The translations under genes were made by a program, and so were the position numbers. A DNA stretch of 64,000 nt from Mycobacterium sp. SMC-8 (lineage in GTDB: Bacteria > Actinomycetota > Actinomycetes > Mycobacteriales > Mycobacteriaceae). Numbering within the stretch: position 1 is the stretch's first letter; the number at the start of each line of letters is the position of its first letter. The stretch is taken from positions 6,324,001-6,388,000 of the forward strand of contig NZ_CP079865.1 in assembly GCF_025263565.1 (NCBI RefSeq), written 5' to 3'. Below the pieces are notes generated by a model. It had not been told where the DNA came from. It did no database searches and worked only from the letters and a program-made list of their open reading frames with translations. Positions 1 to 8,880 of this stretch are shown in pieces.

Positions 1-2
1 TG

Positions 3-1100
3 GCGGGGACGCTGCCGCTGCTGGCCGCTACCCTGCTGGCCGGGGCGGCGGTCGACTACCTCGGCCGCCGGCGGGTGTCGATGATCTCCGACGCGCTGTC
101 GGCGGTGTCGGTGGCCGCCGTGCCGGTGCTGGCGCTGCTGTTCGGCGCCGACGCCGTCAACGTCGGGGTGCTGGCGGCGCTCGCCGCGCTCGGTGCGTTC
201 TTCGACCCCGCCGGGATGACGGCCCGCGAGACGATGCTCCCCGAGGCGGCGCGGCGCGCCGGGTGGACCCTCGACCACGCCAACAGCGTCTTCGAGGCGG
301 TGTTCAACCTGGCCTACATCGTCGGGCCCGGCATCGGCGGACTGCTGATCGCCACCCTCGGCGGCATCGACACGATGTGGGTGACCGCGGGGGCGTTCGT
401 CCTGTCGATGGTCGCGATCGCCGCGCTGAAGCTGGAAGGCGCCGGGCGGCCCGACCCGTCGGCGATGTCCGGTGGGGTGTGGGCCGGCATCGTCGAGGGT
501 CTGCGCTTCGTGTGGGAGAACAAGGTCTTGCGCACGCTGGCCTTCGTGGACCTCGCGGCGACCGGCCTGTACATGCCGATGGAGAGCGTGCTGTTCCCGA
601 AGTACTTCACAGACCGCAATGAACCCGCACAACTGGGGTGGGTGCTGATGGCGCTGAGCGTCGGTGGGCTCGTCGGGGCCCTCGGCTATGCGGTGATGTC
701 GCGCTACCTGCGGCGGCGCACCGTGATGCTGGCCGCGGTGCTGACGCTGGGAGCGGCCATGACCGTGATCGCGTTCCTTCCGCCGCTGCCGGTGATCCTG
801 GTGCTGTGCGCGGTCGTCGGGTTCGTCTACGGCCCGATCGCACCGATCTACAACTACGTGATGCAGACCCGCGCCCCGCAACACCTGCGTGGCCGCGTGG
901 TCGGGGTGATGGGATCGCTGGCCTACGCGGCCGGACCGCTGGGGCTGATCCTGGCGGGTCCGCTGGCCGACGCGGCCGGTCTGCACACCACGTTCCTCGC
1001 GCTGTCGTTGCCGATGCTGGCGCTTGGCGTCGTGGCGGTGTTCCTGCCGGCGTTGCGCGAGCTGGATCTGGAGCCCAGACCGGATTCGGGCATTGCCTGA
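3..1100 (+). CDS. tap: Tap-like MFS multidrug efflux pump (5' end outside window)
   Basis: C-terminal 365 codons of a major facilitator superfamily exporter of the inner membrane. The reading frame is open from base 3, so the start lies upstream; M. tuberculosis Tap (Rv1258c, 419 aa as I recall) suggests about 50 residues are missing. The MFS loop 2-3 signature is seen early as V-D-Y-L-G-R-R-R, followed by about ten hydrophobic segments and a polar tail ending PRPDSGIA. Known of the family: proton-driven export of tetracycline, aminoglycosides and other drugs, induced by WhiB7 in M. tuberculosis. The next gene on the same strand is the FAD oxidase, as in the Rv1258c-Rv1257c order. The promoter is not visible. 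Confidence 0.85.
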   Translation, partial: AGTLPLLAATLLAGAAVDYLGRRRVSMISDALSAVSVAAVPVLALLFGADAVNVGVLAALAALGAFFDPAGMTARETMLPEAARRAGWTLDHANSVFEAVFNLAYIVGPGIGGLLIATLGGIDTMWVTAGAFVLSMVAIAALKLEGAGRPDPSAMSGGVWAGIVEGLRFVWENKVLRTLAFVDLAATGLYMPMESVLFPKYFTDRNEPAQLGWVLMALSVGGLVGALGYAVMSRYLRRRTVMLAAVLTLGAAMTVIAFLPPLPVILVLCAVVGFVYGPIAPIYNYVMQTRAPQHLRGRVVGVMGSLAYAAGPLGLILAGPLADAAGLHTTFLALSLPMLALGVVAVFLPALRELDLEPRPDSGIA

Positions 1101-1129
1101 CTTTGCCGTGGCCGCGTCCGGGGCAGACC

Positions 1130-1135
1130 TACACT
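1130..1135 (+). promoter_or_regulatory. -10 element TACACT for the FAD-linked oxidase
   Basis: TACACT fits the mycobacterial TANNNT -10 pattern and lies 7 nt before the GTG at 1143. Transcription would therefore start at or next to the start codon (leaderless). No convincing -35 is visible. Confidence 0.5.
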
Positions 1136-1142
1136 GGCGGCT

Positions 1143-2504
1143 GTGCAACCGCTGGCAAGCCTGATCGCCGAACTGCCCGAGGGCACGGTCGTGACCGATC
1201 CCGACATTCTGCAGTCCTACCGCCAGGACCGCGCCGCCGACCCGGGCGCGGGTACCCCGCTGGCGGTGGTGCGGCCCCGGCGCACCGAGGAGGTCCAGGC
1301 CGTGCTGCGGTGGGCCACCGCCCACCGGATCGCGGTGGTCCCGCGTGGTATGGGCACCGGATTGTCCGGCGGCGCAACGGCTCTCGACGGCGGCATTGTG
1401 TTGTCCACCGAGAGGATGCGTGACATCACCGTCGATCCCGTCACCCGGACTGCGGTCGCCCAGCCCGGGCTGCTCAACGCCGAGGTGAAGAAGGCCGTCG
1501 CCGAGTACGGGCTGTGGTACCCGCCGGACCCGTCGTCGTTCGAGATCTGCAGCATCGGCGGCAACATCGCCACTAACGCCGGTGGGCTGTGTTGCGTGAA
1601 GTACGGGGTGACCACCGACTACGTGCTCGGCCTGCAGGTGGTGCTGGCCGACGGCACGGCCCTGCGGCTCGGCGGGCCCCGCCTCAAAGACGTTGCCGGA
1701 CTATCACTGACGAAGTTGTTCGTCGGCAGTGAAGGCACGCTCGGCGTTGTCACCGAGGTGACCCTCAAACTGCTGCCCGCCCAGAGCGGCGCCTGCACGG
1801 TGGTGGCGACGTTCGACTCGGTCGAGGACGCCGCCGACGCTGTGGTCACCATCACGGGCAGGATCCGGCCGTCGATGCTGGAGTTCATGGACTCGGCGGC
1901 GATCAACGCCGTCGAGGACAAGCTCAAGATGGGGCTGGACCGTGACGCGGCGGCGATGATGGTCGCCGCCAGCGACGACCGCGGACCCTCCGGCGCGCAG
2001 GACGCCGAGTTCATGGCCGAGGTCTTCACCAAACACGGTGCCAAGGAAGTGTTTTCGACGTCGGACCCGGACGAGGGTGAGGCGTTCGTCGTCGCCCGGC
2101 GGTTCGCGATCCCGGCGGTCGAGGCCAAGGGCACACTGCTGCTGGAGGATGTCGGCGTCCCACTGCCGGCACTGGCCGAGTTGGTCGGCGGCATCGAGAA
2201 GATCGCGGGCGTGCACGACCTGATGATCTCGGTGATCGCGCACGCCGGCGACGGCAACACCCACCCGCTGATCGTGTTCGACCCCAGCGACGCGGCCATG
2301 GAGCAGCGGGCCCAGCAGGCGTTCGGCGAGATCATGGATCTGGCGGTCAGCCTGGGCGGCACGATCACCGGCGAGCATGGCGTGGGCAGGTTGAAGCGGC
2401 CGTGGCTGGCCGGTCAGCTCGGCCCCGAGGTGATGGAGCTCAACCGCCGCATCAAGCAGGCGTTGGATCCCGACGGCATCCTCAACCCCGGCGCGGCGAT
2501 CTGA
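1143..2504 (+). CDS. FAD-linked oxidase, GlcD / D-lactate dehydrogenase type
   Basis: Cytosolic flavoprotein of 453 aa in the FAD_binding_4 / FAD-oxidase_C family, which oxidises 2-hydroxy acids such as glycolate or D-lactate. The N-terminal PCMH FAD-binding fold shows P-R-G-M-G-T-G-L-S-G-G near residues 69-79. The C-terminal half carries A-H-A-G-D-G-N-T-H-P and a late G-E-H-G-V-G-R motif typical of the GlcD subgroup. Length matches Rv1257c (about 455 aa). The start is GTG with a -10 hexamer just upstream and no ribosome binding site, which points to a leaderless transcript. The substrate cannot be told from sequence. It sits between tap and cyp130 as in M. tuberculosis. Confidence 0.85.
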   Translation: MQPLASLIAELPEGTVVTDPDILQSYRQDRAADPGAGTPLAVVRPRRTEEVQAVLRWATAHRIAVVPRGMGTGLSGGATALDGGIVLSTERMRDITVDPVTRTAVAQPGLLNAEVKKAVAEYGLWYPPDPSSFEICSIGGNIATNAGGLCCVKYGVTTDYVLGLQVVLADGTALRLGGPRLKDVAGLSLTKLFVGSEGTLGVVTEVTLKLLPAQSGACTVVATFDSVEDAADAVVTITGRIRPSMLEFMDSAAINAVEDKLKMGLDRDAAAMMVAASDDRGPSGAQDAEFMAEVFTKHGAKEVFSTSDPDEGEAFVVARRFAIPAVEAKGTLLLEDVGVPLPALAELVGGIEKIAGVHDLMISVIAHAGDGNTHPLIVFDPSDAAMEQRAQQAFGEIMDLAVSLGGTITGEHGVGRLKRPWLAGQLGPEVMELNRRIKQALDPDGILNPGAAI

Positions 2505-2521
2505 GACGTCGAGTCATTTCC

Positions 2522-2548
2522 GTCGCCGCGCCGCGCCGCGCCGCGCCA
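2522..2548. repeat. Short CCGCG tandem run
   Basis: About four to five head-to-tail copies of the 5-bp unit CCGCG directly after the oxidase stop codon. It is a simple low-complexity run and may form GC-rich secondary structure downstream of the gene. Confidence 0.7.
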
Positions 2549-2578
2549 CACCGACGCGATCGGATACGCCGGCGATAG

Positions 2579-2607
2579 TTGACATTCACTGGCGATTGTC
2601 GTACCCA
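2579..2607 (+). promoter_or_regulatory. Promoter of cyp130: TTGACA-N17-TACCCA
   Basis: TTGACA at 2579-2584, a 17-nt spacer, and TACCCA at 2602-2607 make a near-consensus housekeeping promoter. The predicted transcript start falls on or beside the ATG at 2614, so cyp130 would be leaderless. Confidence 0.65.
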
Positions 2608-2613
2608 TAAGAC

Positions 2614-3867
2614 ATGACTGCGACTTTGTCTCAGAACTCCCCTGCCCGGTTCGTGCTCGCCGACGCGGACAGCTGGCAGAATCCATGGCCGATGTACCGG
2701 GCGCTGCGCGATCGCGACCCGGTGCACCACGTCGTCCCGCAGGACCGCCTGGACGCTGCCGAACCGGGTGACTATTACGTCCTGTCCCGGCATGCCGACA
2801 TCTGGGCCGCCGCCCGCGACCACCAGACGTTCTCCTCGGCGCTCGGGCTGACCGTCAACTACGGCGAGCTGGACCTGATCGGGCTGGCCGACAACCCGCC
2901 GATGGTGATGCAGGATCCGCCGGTGCACACCGAGTTCCGCAAGCTGGTTGCGCGGGGCTTCACTCCGCGCCAGGTCGAGGCGGTCGAGCCCAAGGTCCGC
3001 GCGTACGTCGTCGAACGGATCGAACGCCTCAAGGCCAACGGCGGTGGAGACATCGTCGCCGAGCTGTTCAAGCCGCTGCCGTCGATGGTCGTCGCCCACT
3101 ATCTCGGTGTGCCGGACGAGGATCGGGCCAAGTTCGACGGCTGGACCGACGCCATCGTGGCGGCCAACACCAGCGTGGGCGGTCTTTCTGGAGCGCTGGA
3201 GACGGTCGGGGACGCACTCGGCGAGATGATGGCCTATTTCACCGCACTCATCGAACGGCGCCGCACCGACCCCGAGGACGACACGGTGTCGCATCTGGTG
3301 GCCGCCGGTGTCGGCTCCGACGGCGACATCTCCGGGGTGCTGTCGATTCTGGCGTTCACGTTCACGATGGTCACCGGCGGCAACGACACCACCACCGGCA
3401 TGCTGGGCGGATCGGTGCAACTGCTGCACCAGCGCCCCGACCAGCGCGCCCTGCTCAGCGGCGACCCCACCCTGATCCCCGACGCCATCGACGAGTTCCT
3501 CCGGCTGACCTCCCCGGTACAGATGCTGGGCCGCACGGTGACGCGTGAGGTCACGATCGGCGACGTCACGATTCCGGAAGGCCGTCGGGTGATGTTCCTG
3601 TACGGGTCGGGCAACCGCGACGAACGCCAGTACGGCGACGACGCCGGTGAACTCGACGTCACCCGCCGGCCCCGCAACATCCTGACCTTCAGCCATGGGG
3701 CACACCATTGCCTGGGCGCCGCCGCGGCGCGGATGCAGTCGCGGGTGGCGCTGACCGAGTTGCTGACCCGAATCCCGGAGTTCGAGGTCGACGAGTCTGG
3801 GATCACCTGGGCCGGCGGTTCTTACGTCCGACGGCCCCTGTCGGTGCCGTTCACGGTAACGGGCTGA
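2614..3867 (+). CDS. cyp130: Cytochrome P450 CYP130
   Basis: Soluble bacterial P450 of 417 aa. Visible landmarks: I-helix oxygen-binding motif G-G-N-D-T-T near residue 255, the E-x-x-R of the K helix as E-F-L-R near residue 292, and the haem loop F-S-H-G-A-H-H-C-L-G with the axial cysteine near residue 366. The sequence agrees closely with what I recall of M. tuberculosis CYP130 (Rv1256c), including V-M-Q-D-P-P-V-H-T-E-F-R-K. The native substrate is unknown; the M. tuberculosis enzyme binds azoles and can N-demethylate aryl amines. Redox partners are not encoded nearby. Its stop overlaps the ATG of the following TetR gene, implying one operon. Confidence 0.93.
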   Translation: MTATLSQNSPARFVLADADSWQNPWPMYRALRDRDPVHHVVPQDRLDAAEPGDYYVLSRHADIWAAARDHQTFSSALGLTVNYGELDLIGLADNPPMVMQDPPVHTEFRKLVARGFTPRQVEAVEPKVRAYVVERIERLKANGGGDIVAELFKPLPSMVVAHYLGVPDEDRAKFDGWTDAIVAANTSVGGLSGALETVGDALGEMMAYFTALIERRRTDPEDDTVSHLVAAGVGSDGDISGVLSILAFTFTMVTGGNDTTTGMLGGSVQLLHQRPDQRALLSGDPTLIPDAIDEFLRLTSPVQMLGRTVTREVTIGDVTIPEGRRVMFLYGSGNRDERQYGDDAGELDVTRRPRNILTFSHGAHHCLGAAAARMQSRVALTELLTRIPEFEVDESGITWAGGSYVRRPLSVPFTVTG

Positions 3868-4445
3868 TGGCTGGAGACTGGCTGGCGGCCCGCCGCACCG
3901 AGGTGGCCGCCGACCGCATCCTGGACGCGGCCGGCGAACTGTTCGCCGAACAACCGGCAGCCACGGTCGGTATGCATGAAATCGCCTCGGCGGCAGGATG
4001 TTCCCGAGCCACGCTGTATCGCTACTTCGAAAATCGCGAGGCGCTCTACACCGCCTACGTACACCGTGAGGCCTACCGGCTCTACCGCGAGATGACCGAC
4101 CACGTCATGTCCTTCACCGATCCGCGGGAACGGCTGATCGAGGGCATGCTGGCCTCGCTGCAGAACGTACGCCAGAGTCCAGCTCTGGCATCGTGGTTCG
4201 CCACCGCCCAGCGCCCCATCGGCGGAGAGATGGCCGAACAGTCCGAGGTGATCAAAGCACTCACCGAGGCGTTCGTGATCTCGCTCGGGCCCGACGAATC
4301 ACATCTGGTCGCGCACCGGGCGCGGTGGCTGGTGCGCGTGATGACGTCGCTGCTGGTGTTCCCCGGCCGCGATGAGGCCGACGAGCGCAGCATGCTCGAG
4401 GAGTTCGTGGTGCCGATCGTGCTGCCGGCTCAGGCCACGCAGTGA
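3867..4445 (+). CDS. TetR/AcrR-family regulator
   Basis: A 192-aa one-component regulator. The N-terminal helix-turn-helix spans roughly residues 15-60, with A-A-G-C-S-R-A-T-L-Y-R-Y-F-E-N-R-E as the recognition part; the rest is the helical ligand/dimer domain. I chose the ATG at 3867 because it overlaps the cyp130 stop (TGATG) and gives the family length; an upstream in-frame extension would lie inside cyp130. The position matches Rv1255c. Translational coupling to cyp130 suggests it controls this P450, perhaps with the substrate as ligand, but no operator could be assigned. It converges on the sulfatase gene with only 6 bp between stops. Confidence 0.85.
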   Translation: MAGDWLAARRTEVAADRILDAAGELFAEQPAATVGMHEIASAAGCSRATLYRYFENREALYTAYVHREAYRLYREMTDHVMSFTDPRERLIEGMLASLQNVRQSPALASWFATAQRPIGGEMAEQSEVIKALTEAFVISLGPDESHLVAHRARWLVRVMTSLLVFPGRDEADERSMLEEFVVPIVLPAQATQ

Positions 4446-4451
4446 ATCCGG

Positions 4452-6809
4452 CTATTGCCGCGCCATCGAGATGGTGAACCTGTCCTGGGCGGTGATGAGA
4501 TGGTCGTGGCTGTCCGGGCCGATGTCGATCTTCACCCAATCGATGCGACCGTTGAATCCATTACCCTGCGGGCCATAATCCGGGGACGTCGGTGAGCCGG
4601 TGTCGGAGCCGACATCACAGGCCTCGTCGGCCGAGAACGCCAAGGGCTCGGTCCGCTCGACTCGTCCGCTCCCGACCGGCTTTTCGTCGCAGTAGAGGGT
4701 GACGCTTCCGCCCTTACCGAGACCTCCTCCGTCGTAGACGAACTCGAATCCGACGTGATGCCGGCCCGGCGGAATGGGACTGTCCGCGGTCACGTAGAAG
4801 TACTCGATACCGAAAAAGTTGTAGCAGTACTTCAGCCGCTTCTCGTGGGCGTACATGCACCAACCGCCCACGCCGCCACCCTGACTGACGATGACACCTT
4901 CGGCCCCTCCGTCCGGCACGGAGATCACCGCGGTTACCGCATGCGACTTGTTCTTGATGTTCAGTACGCAGTTCTCCAGCAGCCGCATTCCGGAGAACAG
5001 CGTCTGGGTCGTGCCCTTGATCAACTGTGGGCGCCCGGCGATGTCCGGATTGAACCGTTCGAACGACCGGTCGTCCAGAGGCACGACGTTGTACTTGACA
5101 GCTTCGATCAGCCAAAGACGTTGCAGCGCGGCAAGTCTCTCCGGTTGCTCCGCTGCCAGGTCGTGTGCCTGGGTCCAGTCTTGCGGAGCGTAGAGCTCCC
5201 AGATGTCCTCGTCGAGCGACGGCTGGTCGGCCATCCACGGGGTCCGGTGCTTGGTCACCGCTGTCCAGCCCTTGTGGTAGATCCCGCGGTTGCCGAACAT
5301 CTCGAAATACTGCACGGTGTGCGTCTCCGCGGCGTCGCGATCCCGCAGCGTGGACATCATGCTGACCCCCTCGAGCGGGGCCTGCTGGATGCTGTTCACC
5401 ACTGTCGGCGCCGGGAGTTTTGCGGCCTCAAGGATCGTCGGCACCACGTCGATCACATGGTGGAACTGATCTCGGGTCTCTCCCTTGGCCGCAATCCCGT
5501 TCGGCCAAACCACGATGGTCCCGTTGCGGGTGCCGCCCCAGTGCGACGCCACCTGCTTGGTCCATTGATACGGTCCGCACAACGCATGCGCCCAACCGAC
5601 GGCGTAGTGGTTGTAGGCGTCGGGTGTGCCGAAGTCGTCGATCTTCGACAACAGGAACTCCGGCGTCTCGATGCCGGCCAGCCCGTTGAGGGTGCACATC
5701 TCGTTGAAGCAGCCGTTCGGCGTGCCCTCGGCCGAGGCCCCGTTGTCACCGATGATGTAGTAGATCAGCGTGTTGTCGAGCGCGCCGAGTTCGTCGATCG
5801 CGTGGATCAGCCGGCCGACCTCGTGGTCAGTCTGTTCGAGGAAGCCGGCGTAGATCTCCATCTGCCGCGCGAGCACCGGTTTGAGCTCGGCGGGCATGTC
5901 GTCCCACGCGGGTATCTCGTCGTGGCGCGCAGTCAACACCGCGTCGTCGGGGACGACGCCGAGCGCTTTCTGGTTGACGAGCATGTTCTCCCGCAACATG
6001 TCCCAGCCGTCGTCGAATTTCCCCTTGTACTTGTCGGACCATTGCCGGGGTACGTGGTGCGGAGCGTGCGTGGCGCCGGGGGCGAAGTACATGAAGAACG
6101 GCTTGTCCGGTGTGAGCGCCTGCTGCTGGCGCACCCAAGTGATCGCGCGATCGGCCAGGTCCTCGGTGAGGGTGTAACCCTGTTCCGGAGTCTTCTCGGG
6201 TTCGACCGGCTTGGTGCCTTCGTACAGTCCGGGGTAGTACTGGTTGGCCTCTCCCCCGATGAACCCGTAGAAGTGCTCGAACCCTGATCCGGTCGGCCAC
6301 TGGTGGAACGGCCCGACCGGCGACACCTCCCAAACCGGCACCTCGTGGCACTTGCCGAACTGACTGGTCGAATAGCCATTGAGCCGAAGTGTTTCCGCCA
6401 CCGGAGCCTTGTCCTTGGGCCGGATACTGGAGTAGCCCGGCGCCGACGTGGCGATCTCGGTGACACCACCCATGCCGACGGAGTGGTGATTGCGACCCGT
6501 GAGCAGGGCCTGACGCGTCGGAGAACACAAAGCGGTGGTGTGGAACCTGTTGAGCTTGAGACCGTTCGCCGCCAACCGCTCGGCGGTCGGGGTCTGGCAC
6601 GGCCCACCGAACGCCGAGCTTGCGCCGAATCCGACGTCATCCAGCAGGACGATCAGCACATTGGGCGCGCCTTCGGGCGGCCGCAGCGTCGTGATCGGCG
6701 GATAGGTGGTGTCCGGATCCTTGGCGTCGTATGTCGTCAATCCGACATGTTGGGGATCCGGGATCGGCAGGATGTCCCGCCGCACCGGATCCGCTACTGA
6801 ATCGGACAA
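4452..6809 (-). CDS. Arylsulfatase (formylglycine type I sulfatase)
   Basis: A 785-aa sulfatase of the large actinobacterial AtsA/AtsD type, hydrolysing sulfate esters. The active-site signature C-S-P-T-R is at residues 95-99, where Cys-95 would become formylglycine, and the metal-binding D-D pair is near residues 57-58. A C-terminal beta-rich region of about 200 residues follows. No signal peptide is seen. The frame is open up to 6917, but I prefer TTG at 6809: it is preceded by GGAGGG at ideal spacing and starts near the family N-terminus. It lies 126 bp downstream of the siderophore-interacting protein on the same strand. This pair is absent between Rv1255c and Rv1254 in M. tuberculosis as I recall it. 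A formylglycine-generating enzyme must be encoded elsewhere. Confidence 0.88.
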   Translation of the reverse strand: MSDSVADPVRRDILPIPDPQHVGLTTYDAKDPDTTYPPITTLRPPEGAPNVLIVLLDDVGFGASSAFGGPCQTPTAERLAANGLKLNRFHTTALCSPTRQALLTGRNHHSVGMGGVTEIATSAPGYSSIRPKDKAPVAETLRLNGYSTSQFGKCHEVPVWEVSPVGPFHQWPTGSGFEHFYGFIGGEANQYYPGLYEGTKPVEPEKTPEQGYTLTEDLADRAITWVRQQQALTPDKPFFMYFAPGATHAPHHVPRQWSDKYKGKFDDGWDMLRENMLVNQKALGVVPDDAVLTARHDEIPAWDDMPAELKPVLARQMEIYAGFLEQTDHEVGRLIHAIDELGALDNTLIYYIIGDNGASAEGTPNGCFNEMCTLNGLAGIETPEFLLSKIDDFGTPDAYNHYAVGWAHALCGPYQWTKQVASHWGGTRNGTIVVWPNGIAAKGETRDQFHHVIDVVPTILEAAKLPAPTVVNSIQQAPLEGVSMMSTLRDRDAAETHTVQYFEMFGNRGIYHKGWTAVTKHRTPWMADQPSLDEDIWELYAPQDWTQAHDLAAEQPERLAALQRLWLIEAVKYNVVPLDDRSFERFNPDIAGRPQLIKGTTQTLFSGMRLLENCVLNIKNKSHAVTAVISVPDGGAEGVIVSQGGGVGGWCMYAHEKRLKYCYNFFGIEYFYVTADSPIPPGRHHVGFEFVYDGGGLGKGGSVTLYCDEKPVGSGRVERTEPLAFSADEACDVGSDTGSPTSPDYGPQGNGFNGRIDWVKIDIGPDSHDHLITAQDRFTISMARQ

Positions 6810-6935
6810 GGCTGCCCTCCGTCCTGGAACCACGCTTCTTGGGTTCTCCGCAGCGTCAGCGTAAGGCGCGGCGGCGGCCGACGCCCGGTATTGACGTCTT
6901 CGCCGACAGGCCGTCACCAGCTGGTCATCGACAGC

Positions 6936-7652
6936 TCACGCCACCCAGTAGGCCTGCGCCTTGATGGATTTGCGCGCAATCTTGTAGTCCTCCCGCAGCA
7001 GCTTGGCCACCGCTCGGGTGGTGCGGTTGTCGCAGGCCACCCAGCCGAAGCGGTCGGAGGCGTCGAACGCCGAGGCGGCCACCGCCGACACCAGCGCCTC
7101 GCCGTCGTTCTTGCGGTCCACCCACGTCACGTCGGCGCTGCGCCGCACCGGGAGCTGCCGGTCGTCGTCGTGCGCAGCCTCCAGGAAGATCTGGGCGGGC
7201 GCGTCGCCGATCGCGTCGAGCAGCGAGTTGACCGCCGGCAGCGACGCGGTGTCGCCGACGATCACATAGCCGGCCGGGCGCGGGTCGGGCAGCGCGAAGT
7301 TGCTGCCCAGCACGGTGACCTCGATGGTGTCGCCCGGCTGGGCCTGTTCGGCCCAGCCGGATGCGACGCCGTCGTGCAGCGCGAACTCGACGTCGACGGT
7401 GTCGTGCTGCGGATCGGGGTTGACCAGGGTGTACCCCCGCTGATGCAGCTTGTCGCCGTCGGAGAACCACATCCGGACCCACATCGTCGGGTGCAGCGCA
7501 CGGTCTGTGAGCAGGCCGCCGGCCTGGAAACTCAGCCGCAGGTAATGCGGGCTGACCTGGGTCCGCCCGGTGACCGTGAGCTCATAGTCCCCAGCGCGCA
7601 ACAGCTTGAGCACCGCGCCCGCGAATCCGCGCGACTTCCTGGTGTCCGTCAT
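6936..7652 (-). CDS. Siderophore-interacting protein (FAD ferric-siderophore reductase)
   Basis: A 238-aa flavoprotein of the SIP/ViuB family, which reduces ferric siderophores in the cytosol to release iron. An N-terminal FAD-binding beta-barrel includes the R-G-Y-T flavin-binding motif near residue 72. The C-terminal SIP domain contains V-G-D-T-A-S-L-P-A and ends A-Y-W-V-A, both typical. The ATG at 7652 follows a GAGGGG ribosome binding site. A 19-bp IdeR-type iron box lies 26 bp upstream, so repression by iron is expected. No siderophore synthesis or uptake gene is nearby. M. tuberculosis has a homologue at Rv2895c rather than at this locus. Confidence 0.9.
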   Translation of the reverse strand: MTDTRKSRGFAGAVLKLLRAGDYELTVTGRTQVSPHYLRLSFQAGGLLTDRALHPTMWVRMWFSDGDKLHQRGYTLVNPDPQHDTVDVEFALHDGVASGWAEQAQPGDTIEVTVLGSNFALPDPRPAGYVIVGDTASLPAVNSLLDAIGDAPAQIFLEAAHDDDRQLPVRRSADVTWVDRKNDGEALVSAVAASAFDASDRFGWVACDNRTTRAVAKLLREDYKIARKSIKAQAYWVA

Positions 7653-7678
7653 GGACTCATCACCCCTCGATCCCTGTG

Positions 7679-7697
7679 TCAGGTAAGCGTAACCTAA
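7679..7697 (-). promoter_or_regulatory. IdeR/DtxR iron box upstream of the SIP gene
   Basis: Read on the minus strand this is TTAGGTTACGCTTACCTGA. It matches 16 of 19 positions of the mycobacterial IdeR consensus TTAGGTTAGGCTAACCTAA. It contains a possible -10 (TACGCT) and ends 26 bp before the start codon, where Fe(II)-IdeR would block transcription. Confidence 0.8.
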
Positions 7698-7722
7698 CTT
7701 GATCGGTGAGCCCGGCCCTTCC

Positions 7723-8880
7723 TCAAGACCGGACGCGGGTGAAACGGTGCAACAGCCACGCCGGCGGGATCGTCACCGCGAGCGTGCCGAAGAACAGCAA
7801 CCACACCGACCCGGTGTAGATCGGGTAGCGCAGGATCTCCACCATGACCAGTTCCATGGTGATGAGGTGGATCAGGAAGATCTCGTAGGAGATCTCACCG
7901 AGGAACACCATCGGCCGGCTGGCCATCAGGCGCGGGTACCAGCCCCGGTCGGTCAGCGCCAGCGGTGCCACCACCAGAGTGGCGATCACGGCGTAGAACA
8001 CCGTCTTGGCCAAGGCCTCCCGCAACTCCGCCGGCGAGGTCGTGGGTTCACCGGCGATCGGGGTCGACGCGATCAGGTAGCAGATCAACGCCAGCGGCAC
8101 ACACGCCAGCGCGTAAGCCCGGACCCCCAACGGCTGCAGCGCCGCCAACACCATGCCGCCGACGAACCACGCCAGGTATCCGGGCAGCCACAGTTTGGCC
8201 CCGTCGGGCAGGAACGTCGTGCTGTGCACCAACCACATCCACGCCGGCGACACCAGAGCCAGTGCCGCGAGGCCGGTCAGCAACAGGCCCGGACGCCACC
8301 GCCGCCGGCACAGCACCACCAGCAGCAGGTAGGCCAGCACTGGGAGCGCCACGTAGAACGCGACCTCGACGGCCAGACTCCACATCTGGGTAAGGCCTTG
8401 ATGCAGAAAGGAATACAGATAGTTGTCGGTGTAGATCTGGGTCAGGGTGAGGTTGCGGAACAGGCCCTCCCAGGTGTGTCCGGGATTCGGGCCCGCCGTG
8501 CGGAAGTGATAGACCAGGTACGCGGCCAGGACGGTGACGACGTAGGCGGGCATGATCCGCCGAACTCGGTGCCAGGCGTAGCGGCGCACCGACGGAGGCG
8601 CATCACCGGCGTGTGCCGCCTTCACCCAGGGCAGGAACAACAGGAAGCCCGACAGCACGAAGAAGATCGGCACCCCGATCTCCATGCGCGAATACACCAG
8701 GCCCACAAAGCCCTGCGGGTACTTGCCCGTCGTGTAGGCCGCGTGGGTGAGCACCACCAGCAGCGCTGCGACCGCGCGGATTCCCGTCAGGGACGCGACG
8801 CGCCCGGTCGTCGTGACCGACTCCAGCCCACCGACGTCGTCGTCGCCGAGGGACAGGCGGTCCCGGTCGGACAGGGTCAC
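7723..8880 (-). CDS. Acyltransferase 3 family membrane protein
   Basis: A 385-aa integral membrane acyltransferase with about ten hydrophobic segments, orthologous by position to Rv1254. Family hallmarks: L-T-G-I-R-A-V-A-A-L-L-V-V-L-T-H near residues 31-46, with the conserved R and the catalytic-type H, and the F-F-V-L-S-G-F-L-L segment near residue 75. Such proteins O-acetylate or acylate sugars and cell-envelope glycans; the acceptor here is unknown. The GTG start overlaps the deaD stop (GTGA), so translation is probably coupled to the helicase gene. Confidence 0.85.
   Translation of the reverse strand: MTLSDRDRLSLGDDDVGGLESVTTTGRVASLTGIRAVAALLVVLTHAAYTTGKYPQGFVGLVYSRMEIGVPIFFVLSGFLLFLPWVKAAHAGDAPPSVRRYAWHRVRRIMPAYVVTVLAAYLVYHFRTAGPNPGHTWEGLFRNLTLTQIYTDNYLYSFLHQGLTQMWSLAVEVAFYVALPVLAYLLLVVLCRRRWRPGLLLTGLAALALVSPAWMWLVHSTTFLPDGAKLWLPGYLAWFVGGMVLAALQPLGVRAYALACVPLALICYLIASTPIAGEPTTSPAELREALAKTVFYAVIATLVVAPLALTDRGWYPRLMASRPMVFLGEISYEIFLIHLITMELVMVEILRYPIYTGSVWLLFFGTLAVTIPPAWLLHRFTRVRS

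Noticed and set aside
2522..2548. Possible CRISPR-like or regulatory array
   Set aside because: Only a 5-bp simple repeat; no spacers and no cas genes anywhere in the window.
4755..6287. 510-codon plus-strand frame opposite the sulfatase
   Set aside because: Antisense to a protein with an intact sulfatase active site; no recognisable domain in the plus-strand frame.
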